DNA of 55,242 bases from an uncultured Eubacteriales bacterium. Its GTDB lineage: Bacteria; Bacillota; Clostridia; Christensenellales; Aristaeellaceae. The DNA is taken from the NCBI GenBank assembly GCA_902761755.1, contig CACWLP010000002.1:90935-146176 (forward strand). Direction: 5' to 3'. The translations under genes were made by a program, and so were the position numbers. The notes below the pieces were generated by a model. That model ran no database searches and was not told where the DNA came from. It saw nothing but the letters and a program-made list of their open reading frames with translations. Below, in pieces: positions 23,420-32,093 of the stretch (the stretch's first letter is position 1; each line of letters begins with the position of its first letter).

Positions 23420-23737
23420 GTGCACGAACAATTCGCGAATGCGTTCTACTCCAGCGGCGCGTGGAAACGGTGCCGCCGGGACTATGCCGACAGCGTGGGC
23501 AATATGTGCGAGCGGTGCCGGAAAAAAGGATTGATCGTGGTGGGTACCAGGGCGCGTCCGCTGGAAGTCCACCACAGGATCCCGCTGACGCTCGAAAACA
23601 TCGGCAATCCCGCCGTGACGCTGAATTGGAACAACCTGGAGCTTTTGTGCAAGGATTGCCACGAGGAGGAACGGCAGCGGCGGCAGCAGCGATGGCGCGT
23701 GGACGCGGACGGGAAAGTCACCGCCCGCGGGACGTGA
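23420..23737 (+). CDS. HNH endonuclease
   Basis: This 105-residue HNH nuclease has FYSSGAWKRCR, two CxxC knuckles (CERC and CKDC), the HNH core VHHRIPLTLENIG (His-His) and NWNNLELLC (Asn). Genes of this type sit next to terminases in HK97-like phages and are needed for DNA packaging in several of them. I prefer GTG at 23420 (GGGGAGG 6 nt upstream; gives (M)HEQFANAFYSSGAW, the typical family start) over the ATG at 23387. The 204 nt after it (to 23941) are GC-rich and hold no gene; they may contain the cos or pac site, which I cannot locate. Confidence 0.9.
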   Translation: MHEQFANAFYSSGAWKRCRRDYADSVGNMCERCRKKGLIVVGTRARPLEVHHRIPLTLENIGNPAVTLNWNNLELLCKDCHEEERQRRQQRWRVDADGKVTARGT

Positions 23738-23941
23738 ACGCGGTGGCAGGGGCTCCCGGTCGATTGACGGGCAAGGAGGCGGGGCCAGTCCGGGAGTGCT
23801 GGTCAAACAATAGCTCCACAGTGCGCACATAGGCCCCCGCGAACGCCCGCGCCCGCGGATCCGCGCCCCGCCCCCGCGCGCGGCCTGTTTTCCCCCTCCC
23901 TCCACGGACCTTTCCCGACTTGCCCGAAAGGCGGCCAACTT

Positions 23942-24286
23942 ATGCCAAAGATCACGGAAAAAAAGGAAATCGAGCGCCTGACGGCCCAGTATACCGGCCT
24001 GACGCCCCGCCGGATGGCGCTGGCGCAGGGGCTGATCGCCCAGGCTGCGCGGCTGCGCGTCCGGCTGGACGAACTAAACGCCGACATTCAGAAGAACGGC
24101 CTCACCGAGCTCTTCCAGCAATCGGACAAGGTAGACCCCTACGTGCGGGAGCGGCCGGAGGCGGCGCTGTTCGTCAAGATCGACAAGAACTATCAGGCCA
24201 TCATGCGCCAGCTGACGGACATGCTGCCCGAGAGCGATCCGGACCGGCCGGCCGACGACCTGGACGAATGGAAGGCCAATGGATAA
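23942..24286 (+). CDS. Terminase small subunit (P27 type)
   Basis: This 114-residue helical protein (MPKITEKKEIERLTAQYTGL, ending DDLDEWKANG) has the size and place of a P27-like TerS. It recognises the packaging site and delivers DNA to TerL. AAAGGCGG precedes the ATG. The stop overlaps the TerL start by 8 nt. Confidence 0.8.
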   Translation: MPKITEKKEIERLTAQYTGLTPRRMALAQGLIAQAARLRVRLDELNADIQKNGLTELFQQSDKVDPYVRERPEAALFVKIDKNYQAIMRQLTDMLPESDPDRPADDLDEWKANG

Positions 24287-25934
24287 CTACATCCTGGCCT
24301 ATTACCAGGCCATCATGAACGGCGCTGTCACAGTGGGGAAATGGGTGCGCATGCTCTACCAGCGCATCATCCAGGACCTGGACGCCGGCGAGTATTTCTT
24401 CGACCAGCGCAAGGCCAACCGGGCCATCACCTTCATCGAGCGCTTCATGCACCACAACAAGGGCAAGCTGGCGCCGGGGCGGCTGACCCTTTCCCTCTGG
24501 CAGAAGGCGGCAGTCAGCGCCATTTTCGGCCTGGTAGACGGCACCGGGCACCGCCATTTCCGGGAGGTGCTTCTGGTGGTGGGCCGCAAATGCGGCAAAA
24601 CCCTGCTGGCCGCCGGAATCATGCTCTACATGACCTACGGCGAACAGGAATTCGGCGCGGAGATCTATTGCGTCGCCCCCAAGCTGGACCAGAGCGATCT
24701 GGTGTATTCCGCCTTTAAGTTTTCCGTGGATCAGGAGCCGTCCCTTTCCCGGCGCACCCGGCCCCGGAAGAACGATCTCTACGTCCGGGAGAGCAACACC
24801 TCCATCCGCAAGATCGCCTTCAACGAGAAAAAGGCCGACGGTTACAACCCGCAGCTGACGGTGGGGGACGAGGGCAGCTCCTGGCCCGGGGAGCGCGGCC
24901 TCAAGCAGTACGAGGTCATGGTTTCCGGCACCGGCGCCCGGGAGGAGCCGCTGACGCTGATGATCACCTCTTCCGGGTACGAGGACGAGGGCATCTACGA
25001 CGAATTGTGCAAGCGCGGCACATCCTTCCTCCTGGGGGACAGCCGGGAAAAGCGGCTGCTGCCCATCCTCTACATGATCGACGACATCACCAAGTGGGAC
25101 GATCTGAACGAGCTGCGCAAATCCCTGCCCGGGCTGGGCGTTTCCGTGTCTGTCCAATTTATGATGGACCAGATCGACACCGCGTACCAGTCCTTGAGCA
25201 AAAAGGTCGAATTCATCACCAAATTCTGCTGCCTGAAGCAAAACAGCGCCCAGGCGTGGCTCCAGGCCGAGGTGGTGGAAAGGGCCTGCGGCGATCCTTT
25301 GACCCTGGAGCAATTCCGCGGCTGCTACTGCGTGGGCGGCATCGACCTGAGCAACAGCACGGACCTGACGGCCTGCGGCATCCTGGTGGAAAAAGAGGGG
25401 CGGCTCTATTACATCCCCCGCTTCTTCCTGCCGGCGAAAAAGATCAAGGACGCCGCCGCCCGGGACGCCCTGCCTTACGACCTGTACGTGCGCCGGGGGC
25501 TGATCACCCCCAGCGGGGAGAACTACATCGACTATCACGACTGCCTCAACTGGTTCACCGCCCTCATCGAGCAGTATGAGATCTATCCCCTGGCCGTGGG
25601 GTACGACCCGCACATGGCGGCTTACCTGGTGCAGGATATGAAGGCCTACGGCTTCCAGATGTACGACGTCAAGCAGGGCGAAAACCTGACCGGCGTCATC
25701 AACGAAACCCAGGGCCGTCTGGAGGACGGCACCGTCTCCATCGGGGACAACGACCTGATGAAGGTGCACCTTCTGGACAGCGCCGTCAAGGTCAACAACG
25801 AAAATAACCGGCGAAAGCTGGCCAAGCTGAACCGCTCGTCGCACATTGACGGCACCGCCACGCTGCTGGACTGCATGTGCATGCGCGCCTTCAAGCACGA
25901 CGAGATCGGCGAACAGCTGCGGAACGCAGGGTGA
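24279..25934 (+). CDS. Terminase large subunit
   Basis: This 551-residue packaging motor has an N-terminal ATPase with a Walker A-type VVGRKCGKT (about 105) and Walker B-type LTVGDEGSSW (about 195). It also has a C-terminal nuclease domain of RNase-H fold (GGIDLSNSTDLTACG near 350, with acidic residues). It cuts concatemers and pumps DNA into proheads. The last 10 residues (EIGEQLRNAG) are encoded twice in the genome, since an almost identical segment ends at 26048. The start overlaps TerS. Confidence 0.95.
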   Translation: MDNYILAYYQAIMNGAVTVGKWVRMLYQRIIQDLDAGEYFFDQRKANRAITFIERFMHHNKGKLAPGRLTLSLWQKAAVSAIFGLVDGTGHRHFREVLLVVGRKCGKTLLAAGIMLYMTYGEQEFGAEIYCVAPKLDQSDLVYSAFKFSVDQEPSLSRRTRPRKNDLYVRESNTSIRKIAFNEKKADGYNPQLTVGDEGSSWPGERGLKQYEVMVSGTGAREEPLTLMITSSGYEDEGIYDELCKRGTSFLLGDSREKRLLPILYMIDDITKWDDLNELRKSLPGLGVSVSVQFMMDQIDTAYQSLSKKVEFITKFCCLKQNSAQAWLQAEVVERACGDPLTLEQFRGCYCVGGIDLSNSTDLTACGILVEKEGRLYYIPRFFLPAKKIKDAAARDALPYDLYVRRGLITPSGENYIDYHDCLNWFTALIEQYEIYPLAVGYDPHMAAYLVQDMKAYGFQMYDVKQGENLTGVINETQGRLEDGTVSIGDNDLMKVHLLDSAVKVNNENNRRKLAKLNRSSHIDGTATLLDCMCMRAFKHDEIGEQLRNAG

Positions 25935-26015
25935 GCCGATGAGCCGGGAGGACACGCCGCAGGCGTCCGCACCGGCGAAACCGCGCGCCGCGGATGCGAG
26001 GGCGCGGGCGAGAGA

Positions 26016-26048
26016 GAGATCGGCGAGCAGCTGCGGAATGCCGGATAA
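26016..26048 (+). pseudogene. Relic of a second terL 3' end
   Basis: These 33 nt encode EIGEQLRNAG and a stop, the same peptide as the true TerL end at 25902-25934. They differ only at third codon positions and in the stop (TAA for TGA). The 81 nt between the copies have no convincing gene. This looks like a recombination scar where the terL end was replaced by a related version. Confidence 0.7.
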
Positions 26049-26064
26049 AAGGAGGAATGGGGCC

Positions 26065-27246
26065 GTGGGCCTGTTTGAGAAACTGTTTGGCCGTTTCCGG
26101 GCCGGTCAGGGGATCAGCGCTTTCTGGCAGACGCTGACAGGGTATTCCCCGGCGTTCACCAGCTGGGACGGCCAGATGTATGAAAGCGATCTGGTGCGAT
26201 CCTGCATCGACGCCCTGGCCAGGCATTCGGCCAAACTGGAGCCCACGGTGCAGGGCGCCGCGCTGCCGCATCTGCGGTCCAAGCTCCGCAGCGAGCCTAA
26301 CCCGTTCATGACCTGGTATCAGTTTTTATACCGCACCCGCACCATCCTGGAAGCGCAGAATAACTGCTTCATCATGCCCCTGTACGACGACGCGGGAAAA
26401 GAGCTGGAAGGCTATTTCCCGGTGCTGCCCTCCCGGTGCGAGCTGATCGACGGGGATGAGGACATGCCCTTCCTGCGCTACACGTTTTTGAACGGGCAAC
26501 AGGGTGCCATGCCCCTGGACCTGTGCGGCCTGCTCACCCGCCACCAGTACCAGGACGATATTTTCGGCAGCGAAAACACCGCCCTGGAGGTGCCTTTGGA
26601 TCTGATCGGCATGCAGGCCCAGGGCATCAAGGAAGGGATCAAAAACAGCGCCACCTTCCGCTTCATGGCCCGGGTGACCAATTTCACCAAACCCGAAGAC
26701 CTGGCCAAGGAACGCAAGCGCTTTAACCGTGACAACCTGCAGGGCGAATCCGGCGGCATGCTGCTCTTCCCGAACACCTATTCCGACATTCGCCAGATCG
26801 ACCAGAAGCCCTATACCGTGGACGCGGAGCAGCAAAAGCAGATCGAGACCCGGGTGTTCAACTATTTCGGCGTCAACGAGGAATTTTTGCAGAATAAGGT
26901 CTACGGCGACGCCTGGAGCGCCGTTTACGAGGGCGCCATCGAGACCTTCGCCGTCCAGCTGTCCGAGGTGCTCACCGCCATGACCTTTACCGACCGGGAG
27001 CGCAGTCAGAAAAACAAAATCATGTTCACCAGCAACCGGCTGCAATACATGACCAACCAGGAAAAGCTCCTGGTCACCGCCCAGCTGCTGGACCGCGGCG
27101 TCTTCAACCGGGACGACGCCCGGGCCGTGTGGAACCTGCCGCCGCTGCCCAACGGGGAAGGCCAGGCTTACTACATCCGGGGCGAATACAAGGACGCCCT
27201 GGACACGCAGAACCAGAAGGGGGAGAACACCAGCTATGCCTTATAA
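26065..27246 (+). CDS. Phage portal protein
   Basis: This 393-residue HK97-type portal begins MGLFEKLFGRFRAGQGISAF and has SLxRxCIDALARHSAKLEPT-like and NPFMTWYQFLYRTRT segments typical of the family. The C-terminal part carries EEFLQNKVYGDAW and FTSNRLQYMTNQEKLLVTAQ. It forms the dodecameric ring through which DNA enters. I prefer GTG at 26065 (AGGAGG about 9 nt upstream). An ATG at 25939 is in frame but lacks a good SD and would translate the terL relic region in another frame. Confidence 0.92.
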   Translation: MGLFEKLFGRFRAGQGISAFWQTLTGYSPAFTSWDGQMYESDLVRSCIDALARHSAKLEPTVQGAALPHLRSKLRSEPNPFMTWYQFLYRTRTILEAQNNCFIMPLYDDAGKELEGYFPVLPSRCELIDGDEDMPFLRYTFLNGQQGAMPLDLCGLLTRHQYQDDIFGSENTALEVPLDLIGMQAQGIKEGIKNSATFRFMARVTNFTKPEDLAKERKRFNRDNLQGESGGMLLFPNTYSDIRQIDQKPYTVDAEQQKQIETRVFNYFGVNEEFLQNKVYGDAWSAVYEGAIETFAVQLSEVLTAMTFTDRERSQKNKIMFTSNRLQYMTNQEKLLVTAQLLDRGVFNRDDARAVWNLPPLPNGEGQAYYIRGEYKDALDTQNQKGENTSYAL

Positions 27247-27838
27247 GCCCAACGAGCGCGTTTACCGCGCCATGGCGCTGCTTGAGCCCATCGAGGACGC
27301 GGCCCAGTTCCGCGTCCGGGGCTATGCCAGCACCTTTGACCGCTATGTGCTGTTTGAGGATGAGGACGGCCCGGTCTATGAGCAGATCATGCCCGATGCC
27401 TTCCAGGGCTGCGACATGTCCGACGTGATTTTGCAGTTTGATCACATGGGCAGGGTTTACGCCCGCACCACCAACGGCACCCTTTGGCTCACGGTGGATG
27501 ATCACGGCCTGCTCATCGAGGCGGATCTGAGCCAAACGTCCCTGGCCAGGCAGCTGTGGGAAGACATCAGGGCCCGGATGATCACCCGGATGAGCTTTTG
27601 CTTCATCATTGCCGACGGCGGGTACGACCAGGGCACCAACACCAATATCATCCGCCGGATCAGCAAAGTGTTCGACGTATCAGCGGTATCCATCCCGGCC
27701 AACCCCGGGACAGATATAGAGGCCCGGTGCGCCTGGGACGGAGAGATCGCAGGCATCCGCGCGGAGCGACGCGGAAAAATCCGGCGCATAAAGACCCGCA
27801 TCAAAATCGACCTGTTAGGAGGAAAAACACATGGCTAA
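27236..27838 (+). CDS. Prohead protease (HK97 family)
   Basis: This 200-residue serine protease of the U35 family has VRGYASTFDRYVLF at the N-terminus, the catalytic His in VILQFDHMGRVYA, and the Ser in RMITRMSFCFI, followed by ISKVFDVSAVSIPANPGTDI. It cleaves the capsid delta domain. The start lies 11 nt inside the portal gene. The basic end (RRGKIRRIKTRIKI) is followed by AGGAGG, which serves the capsid gene. Confidence 0.92.
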   Translation: MPYKPNERVYRAMALLEPIEDAAQFRVRGYASTFDRYVLFEDEDGPVYEQIMPDAFQGCDMSDVILQFDHMGRVYARTTNGTLWLTVDDHGLLIEADLSQTSLARQLWEDIRARMITRMSFCFIIADGGYDQGTNTNIIRRISKVFDVSAVSIPANPGTDIEARCAWDGEIAGIRAERRGKIRRIKTRIKIDLLGGKTHG

Positions 27839-29402
27839 CAAAATGACCCGCTCCCAGGCGCTGGATCGTCTCAAGGCGCTGCGGGACATGCTGGACCAGC
27901 CCGACGCCGACATCGAGGCCATCGAAGAGGAAATCCAGCAGCTGGAAGAGATCCTTTCCGAGGCAGAGGAGGCCGTGGAGGAGATCGCCGAGGAAGCAGC
28001 GGATGCCGCTGAGGGCGACGAAGAGGCGCGCAGCGACGAGGATCCGGAAGAGGAAGACGAGGAAGAGGAGCGCCCCGAGGAGCGCGTGTCCATCCTTCGC
28101 CGCCGGGCCCAGGCCCGGGCCCGGCTGATCGCCGCGGGCGGCGGCCGCGTCAGCCGCAATTTCAAGAATTTGGAGGGAAAGCCCATGAACAAAGCCTACG
28201 ATGCCGCCAGCAAGGAATACCGTTCCGCCTGGCTCAAGAACGCCGCCGTGGTGGGTGAAAACCGCCTGCTGGGCGACCTGACCGAAACCGAGAAGCGCGC
28301 CTTCACCTTCACCACCCAGAACAGCGGCAGCGTGGTGCCCACCGAAACGCTGAACCGCATCGTGGAGCTGGTGGAATCCATGTCTCCCATGCTGGACGAC
28401 GCCAACCCCAGCGCCATGACCAAGGGCTTCGGCGTGCCCCGCCACGCCTCCATCGAGGCCGGCGACGCCGCCGTCACCAGCGAGGGCGCGGCCAACAGCG
28501 ACGAAGAGGATGCCTTCAACCTGCTGGAGCTGGCCGGCGTGGAAATTAAGAAGCACGCCAACGTGACCCGGAAGATGGCCTTCCAGTCCATCGACGCTTT
28601 CGAGGATTGGCTGGTGCAGCATCTGGCGGAACGCATCGCCGTGGCCAAGGAAGGCCACATCATTTCCCGGCTGAACAACGTGACCTACGGCATCGCCGCG
28701 GCCAACAAGCTGCAGAATCAGCTCTACACCGAAGGCACCATCCGCGCCATTTTCGGCGCCATCAAGGGCCAGGGCGAGATCAAGGTGTACGCCAACCGTT
28801 ACACCATCTGGAACGGCCTGGCCGGCATCCAGACCGGCGACGGCAAGTACGCCTTCATTTCCAGCGGCAAGGAAAACCCCGAGGTGGAAGGCCTGCTCTT
28901 CGGCGCGTCCGTCCGCAGGGATGAAAACCTGGCCAACAACGTGGCCTACTTCGGCATCCCGGCCCGGCTGCTGGTGAATAACTTTGACCCCCTGACCGTG
29001 GAGCGCGACAAGGACGTCAAGACCTTCGTCACCACCATCGGCGCCTATTCCCTGTTTGACGCCGGTCTGGAGGATCCCCTCAGCTGGGTAAAGGTGGAAT
29101 TCACCGGCGCCGGCAGCATCAGCGCCATCACCGTGTCTTCCGCCGCCGGCTCTACCTCCGGCAAGACCGCGCTGACCCTGACCGGCTACACTCCCGCCCA
29201 GGGCGAAGCGTACCTGTACAAGACCGCCGAGGGCGCCGCCCCCGCCGCCGTGTACGGCGCCACGCCGGATTATACCTGGACCGCCTGGAACGGCTCTTCT
29301 CAGATCACCGCCACCACCGGCCACAAGATCACCGTGGTTTCCGTCAACGCGGACGGCAAGATCGTGGCCGCCGGCACGGCTACCGTGACCAGCAAGGCGT
29401 AA
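27831..29402 (+). CDS. Major capsid protein (HK97 fold) with delta and Ig-like domains
   Basis: This 523-residue capsid precursor has an acidic Glu-rich coiled coil (about 1-85), which is the scaffolding delta domain. The HK97-fold shell domain follows (about 120-420: SGSVVPTETLNRIVELVESM, then RMAFQSIDAFEDWLVQHLAE-like text). A C-terminal Ig-like domain runs about 430-523 (SISAITVSSAAGSTSGKTAL), probably displayed on the outside. The protease should cut near residue 115-130. AGGAGG lies 8 nt before the ATG, which overlaps the protease stop. Confidence 0.92.
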   Translation: MANKMTRSQALDRLKALRDMLDQPDADIEAIEEEIQQLEEILSEAEEAVEEIAEEAADAAEGDEEARSDEDPEEEDEEEERPEERVSILRRRAQARARLIAAGGGRVSRNFKNLEGKPMNKAYDAASKEYRSAWLKNAAVVGENRLLGDLTETEKRAFTFTTQNSGSVVPTETLNRIVELVESMSPMLDDANPSAMTKGFGVPRHASIEAGDAAVTSEGAANSDEEDAFNLLELAGVEIKKHANVTRKMAFQSIDAFEDWLVQHLAERIAVAKEGHIISRLNNVTYGIAAANKLQNQLYTEGTIRAIFGAIKGQGEIKVYANRYTIWNGLAGIQTGDGKYAFISSGKENPEVEGLLFGASVRRDENLANNVAYFGIPARLLVNNFDPLTVERDKDVKTFVTTIGAYSLFDAGLEDPLSWVKVEFTGAGSISAITVSSAAGSTSGKTALTLTGYTPAQGEAYLYKTAEGAAPAAVYGATPDYTWTAWNGSSQITATTGHKITVVSVNADGKIVAAGTATVTSKA

Positions 29403-29434
29403 GGCCGAAAAGATCTTCCGGGAGGTGAGCCCCT

Positions 29435-29725
29435 TTGACAAACCAGGAATTGCTTGACAGCGTAAAGCTTTCGCTGCCTGTGACCGATACGCGCTTCGAC
29501 GAGGATCTTTTGGATCTGATCGAGGCCGCCAAGGCGGACCTGGGGATCGCCGGGGTGACCCTCCCGGAAGCGATCGACAGCCTGAGCCGGCAGGCCGTGA
29601 AGCTCTACGTGAAAGCGTACTTCCGCATCACCGAGGATCATGACCGCCTGGTGGCCGCGTATGAAAAGCTGAAAGCTTCGCTGCAGATGTCCACCGGGCA
29701 TACGGATTGGAGGGACGGCGCGTGA
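29435..29725 (+). CDS. Head-tail connector (gp6-like)
   Basis: This 96-residue helical protein (LLDSVKLSLPVTDTRFDEDL, then LIEAAKADLGIAGVTLPEAI) matches the HK97 gp6-like adaptor family. It sits below the portal and closes the head. The start is TTG at 29435, with GGGAGGTGAG about 7 nt upstream. The stop overlaps the next GTG start. Confidence 0.8.
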   Translation: MTNQELLDSVKLSLPVTDTRFDEDLLDLIEAAKADLGIAGVTLPEAIDSLSRQAVKLYVKAYFRITEDHDRLVAAYEKLKASLQMSTGHTDWRDGA

Positions 29726-30027
29726 ACGCGGCGGACGTGATCATCCTGCTGGGGGGCAGCCCCCAGGCCCGGGGCGTGCACGCGCAGCGCACCGACGCCG
29801 AGCGCGCCGTGCCCTGCACGGTCAAATCCGTAGGCATGCGCGAAACCTATGAGGCCATGGCCAACGGCCTGCACCCGGAATACGTGTTTGAGATCGCGTA
29901 CGAATTCGATTACCTGGGCGAAAAGCGATTGCGCTTCCTGGGGGACGAATACCGCGTCATCCGCACGTATGTCACCAAAGGCGGCGGGCGGGAAATCGTG
30001 GCCGAACGGGCGGAGGTGACGGCATGA
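29722..30027 (+). CDS. Head-tail joining / head closure protein
   Basis: This 101-residue beta-rich protein (VNAADVIILLGGSPQARGVH, then FDYLGEKRLRFLGDEYRVIR) has the size, order and strand pattern of SPP1 gp16 / HK97 head-closure proteins. The start is GTG at 29722 (overlapping the previous TGA), with GGAGGG 7 nt upstream. It ends in a 4-nt overlap with the next gene. Confidence 0.8.
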   Translation: MNAADVIILLGGSPQARGVHAQRTDAERAVPCTVKSVGMRETYEAMANGLHPEYVFEIAYEFDYLGEKRLRFLGDEYRVIRTYVTKGGGREIVAERAEVTA

Positions 30028-30395
30028 CCGAATACGAAGCCCTGATCGCCGCTCTGGAAGCGACCGGCATCCCTTTTGCCGAGGACGGCTGGGACGCGGA
30101 AACGCCCCTGACCCGCCCGGCGGCGCCTTACGGCGTTTACCAGATCGAGGGCGGCGCGTCCGCCCTTTGGACGGACGACCGGCCCCGCCGGCAGACGCTT
30201 CAGGGCAGCGTGGACGTGTTCACCCTGAGCGACGGCCACACCGAAAAGCAATCCGTGCAGACGGCGCTGATCTCAAGCGGCGTCCGCTGGTATCTTTCCA
30301 GCCGCCAGTATGAAGATAACACGCGCCTGACCCACCTGGAATGGGTGTTCTACGTGGACGCGCACCCCGCGGGAGGCGGCCGCGCCAATGGCTAA
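30024..30395 (+). CDS. Tail terminator / neck protein
   Basis: This 123-residue protein (EALIAALEATGIPFAEDGWD, then DDRPRRQTLQGSVDVFTLSD and a TRLTHLEWVFYVDA strand) fits the minor neck/tail-terminator family of siphophages. It should cap the tail tube. It is coupled on both sides by short overlaps. Normally the HK97-gp10 protein precedes it; here that gene follows. Confidence 0.65.
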   Translation: MTEYEALIAALEATGIPFAEDGWDAETPLTRPAAPYGVYQIEGGASALWTDDRPRRQTLQGSVDVFTLSDGHTEKQSVQTALISSGVRWYLSSRQYEDNTRLTHLEWVFYVDAHPAGGGRANG

Positions 30396-30936
30396 GATCG
30401 ACTGCAGCGGCGCCGACGGGATCGTGAGCGCGCTGAAAACCCTGGGCAAGGAAACGCCCAAGGTGTGCAAAATGGCGCTGTACAAAGGTGCGGGCGTGCT
30501 GCTGGATCAGCTGCGCGCCGCCACCGAGGCCCTGCCCACAGAGCCGTTCCATCCGCTGCCCGGCGCGCCAAACGGCGGAGAGCCGCTGAATGTGCTCACC
30601 GAGGACGATAAGGAAGATCTGCTGGACGGGCTGGGGTTGGCGCCCTTTGACGACACCGGCGACGGCTGCTCCACAGCCGCCAGCTTCGACGGGTACAGCC
30701 GCCACAAGACGAAGAAGTATCCCAACGGCGTGCCCCTGCCCCTGATCGCCCGCAGTATCAATTCCGGTTCATCCGCCCGGCGCAAAAACCCGTTCATCCG
30801 GCGCACCGTCACCGCGGCGGAGGCTCCCGTCCAGGAGGCCATGGAAAACGAGGTGGCCGCCCAGGTGGAAAGCATCCAGCAGACCGGACGGCTGCGCCCC
30901 CTGGAGGACGGCGGCGGAAAGAACCGCCGAGCATGA
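30388..30936 (+). CDS. HK97-gp10-like tail-completion protein
   Basis: This 182-residue protein (GADGIVSALKTLGKETPKVC, then KMALYKGAGVLLDQLRAATE) matches the HK97 gp10-like family, which joins head and tail. The C-terminal half is rich in Lys, Arg and Gly (FIRRTVTAAEAPVQEAMENE). It starts 8 nt inside the preceding gene. Confidence 0.75.
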   Translation: MAKIDCSGADGIVSALKTLGKETPKVCKMALYKGAGVLLDQLRAATEALPTEPFHPLPGAPNGGEPLNVLTEDDKEDLLDGLGLAPFDDTGDGCSTAASFDGYSRHKTKKYPNGVPLPLIARSINSGSSARRKNPFIRRTVTAAEAPVQEAMENEVAAQVESIQQTGRLRPLEDGGGKNRRA

Positions 30937-30949
30937 CGCAATCATTCTA

Positions 30950-30972
30950 AAATTTCCACCCGATGGAAATTT
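30950..30972. repeat. AAATTTCCA palindrome, copy 4
   Basis: AAATTTCCACC, C, GATGGAAATTT: 11-nt arms with one mismatched step. It lies between the tail-completion and major tail genes, 27 nt before the next start. Confidence 0.8.
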
Positions 30973-30998
30973 GAACAAACGAAACGGAGGAAAAGAAT

Positions 30999-31688
30999 AT
31001 GCCTACGATCGGACTGAGGCTCCTGGTGGTGGCCGAGATCGACACCGAACCCGAGGGCCAGCGCCCCACCTACAAGCCCGGCATGGTGGCCGGCGGCATG
31101 ATGCGGGTGAACCAGAACATCACCCGCGCCGACAAGAAGCTGCCCGTGGACGACGTTATCAAGTATTCGGACAACGGCATCAAGAAGATCGGCCTGGAGT
31201 TCGGCGTGGACGACGTCAGCGACGAGGCCAGCGTCTACATGGGCTTGGAAACCAAGATCGACGGGGAAAACGACGCCCCCGACACCTATCATCTGACCGG
31301 GAAGCCCAGCAAATACCTGGGCGCCGGCACCGTGCGCGTCAAGGAAGACGAGGACGGCGTCCACACCTATCATGCCGACTGGTATCACAAGGTCCAGTTC
31401 GCCATGGACGCGGAGAGCGCCGAGACCCGCAACCCCGAGGATTCCAACTGGCAGACGCCCACGCTGAAGGCGGAGGCCTTCGGCCTGAACATCCCGGACA
31501 TCGACGAGGACTGGCCCTCCTTCCGTGAGCGCGCCGTCTTCGAGGATTACGACGACGCCGAGGCCTGGATCAAGGGCAAGGCAAACATCACCGCCGGCGG
31601 CGGCTCCGGCGGCGGCTCCGGCGGCGGCTCCGGCAGCGGCTCCGGCAGCGGCTCCGGCAGCGGCTCCGGCAGCGGCTCCGGCACTTAA
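30999..31688 (+). CDS. Major tail protein with a Gly-Ser repeat tail
   Basis: This 229-residue tail-tube protein (phi13/TP901-like) begins MPTIGLRLLVVAEIDTEPEG and has KIGLEFGVDDVSDEASVYMG and WYHKVQFAMDAESAE. The last 31 residues are almost pure GGGS/GS repeats (from about 199), encoded by a GGCNGC/GGCTCC array at 31595-31685. It makes the tail tube; the flexible tail is unusual. GGAGG lies about 11 nt before the ATG. Confidence 0.88.
   Translation: MPTIGLRLLVVAEIDTEPEGQRPTYKPGMVAGGMMRVNQNITRADKKLPVDDVIKYSDNGIKKIGLEFGVDDVSDEASVYMGLETKIDGENDAPDTYHLTGKPSKYLGAGTVRVKEDEDGVHTYHADWYHKVQFAMDAESAETRNPEDSNWQTPTLKAEAFGLNIPDIDEDWPSFRERAVFEDYDDAEAWIKGKANITAGGGSGGGSGGGSGSGSGSGSGSGSGSGSGT
31595..31685 (+). 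repeat. Gly-Ser coding microsatellite at the tail gene end
   Basis: GGCGGCGGCTCC repeats, then GGCAGCGGCTCC repeats, in frame, ending the major tail gene. The 12-nt period changes once within the array. Like the array at 16957 it is built on GGCNNC words. Confidence 0.9.
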
Positions 31689-31709
31689 CGGAAACGGGAG
31701 GGAAAAAGG

Positions 31710-32093
31710 ATGATCACCTACAAGGCAGGGACGCGCAGCTTCCCTTTGGTTTATAACCTGGACGCCATGGCCGCCCTGCAGGAAAAGCTCGGGCAGCCCG
31801 TGACCATTGAGGCGCTGTCCAATCTGCTCAAGCGCTGGGAAGACATGATCGACGTGCTGGTGATCCTCATCCGCCAGGGCAGCCTGGTCAGCGATCAGGA
31901 GCCGGAAGAGGACGACGCCGTCCGCGTGTGGCTGCGGCGCCGCCTGACGCCGGGGGCACAGCCCCGTTTGGTCGCCACGATCCTGGACACCATTACCGCC
32001 GGCCTGCGCACGGAGACGGCGGAGGAAACGGGCCGCAAAGGGAAAACCGACGCGGTCCTTGCCGAACTGGAAAAAAAAGAAGAGGCGGGCTGA
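31710..32093 (+). CDS. Tail assembly chaperone, short form (gpG-like)
   Basis: This 127-residue protein (MITYKAGTRSFPLVYNLDAM, then LLKRWEDMIDVLVILIRQGS) has the size and place of lambda gpG analogues that help tape measure and tail tube assemble. It ends in a Lys/Glu-rich segment over the slippery site. GGAGGG is placed before the ATG. Confidence 0.8.
   Translation: MITYKAGTRSFPLVYNLDAMAALQEKLGQPVTIEALSNLLKRWEDMIDVLVILIRQGSLVSDQEPEEDDAVRVWLRRRLTPGAQPRLVATILDTITAGLRTETAEETGRKGKTDAVLAELEKKEEAG

Noticed and set aside
23738-23941. A defined cos or pac site
   Set aside because: The position before terS is right, but I could not identify ends or repeats that would define it.
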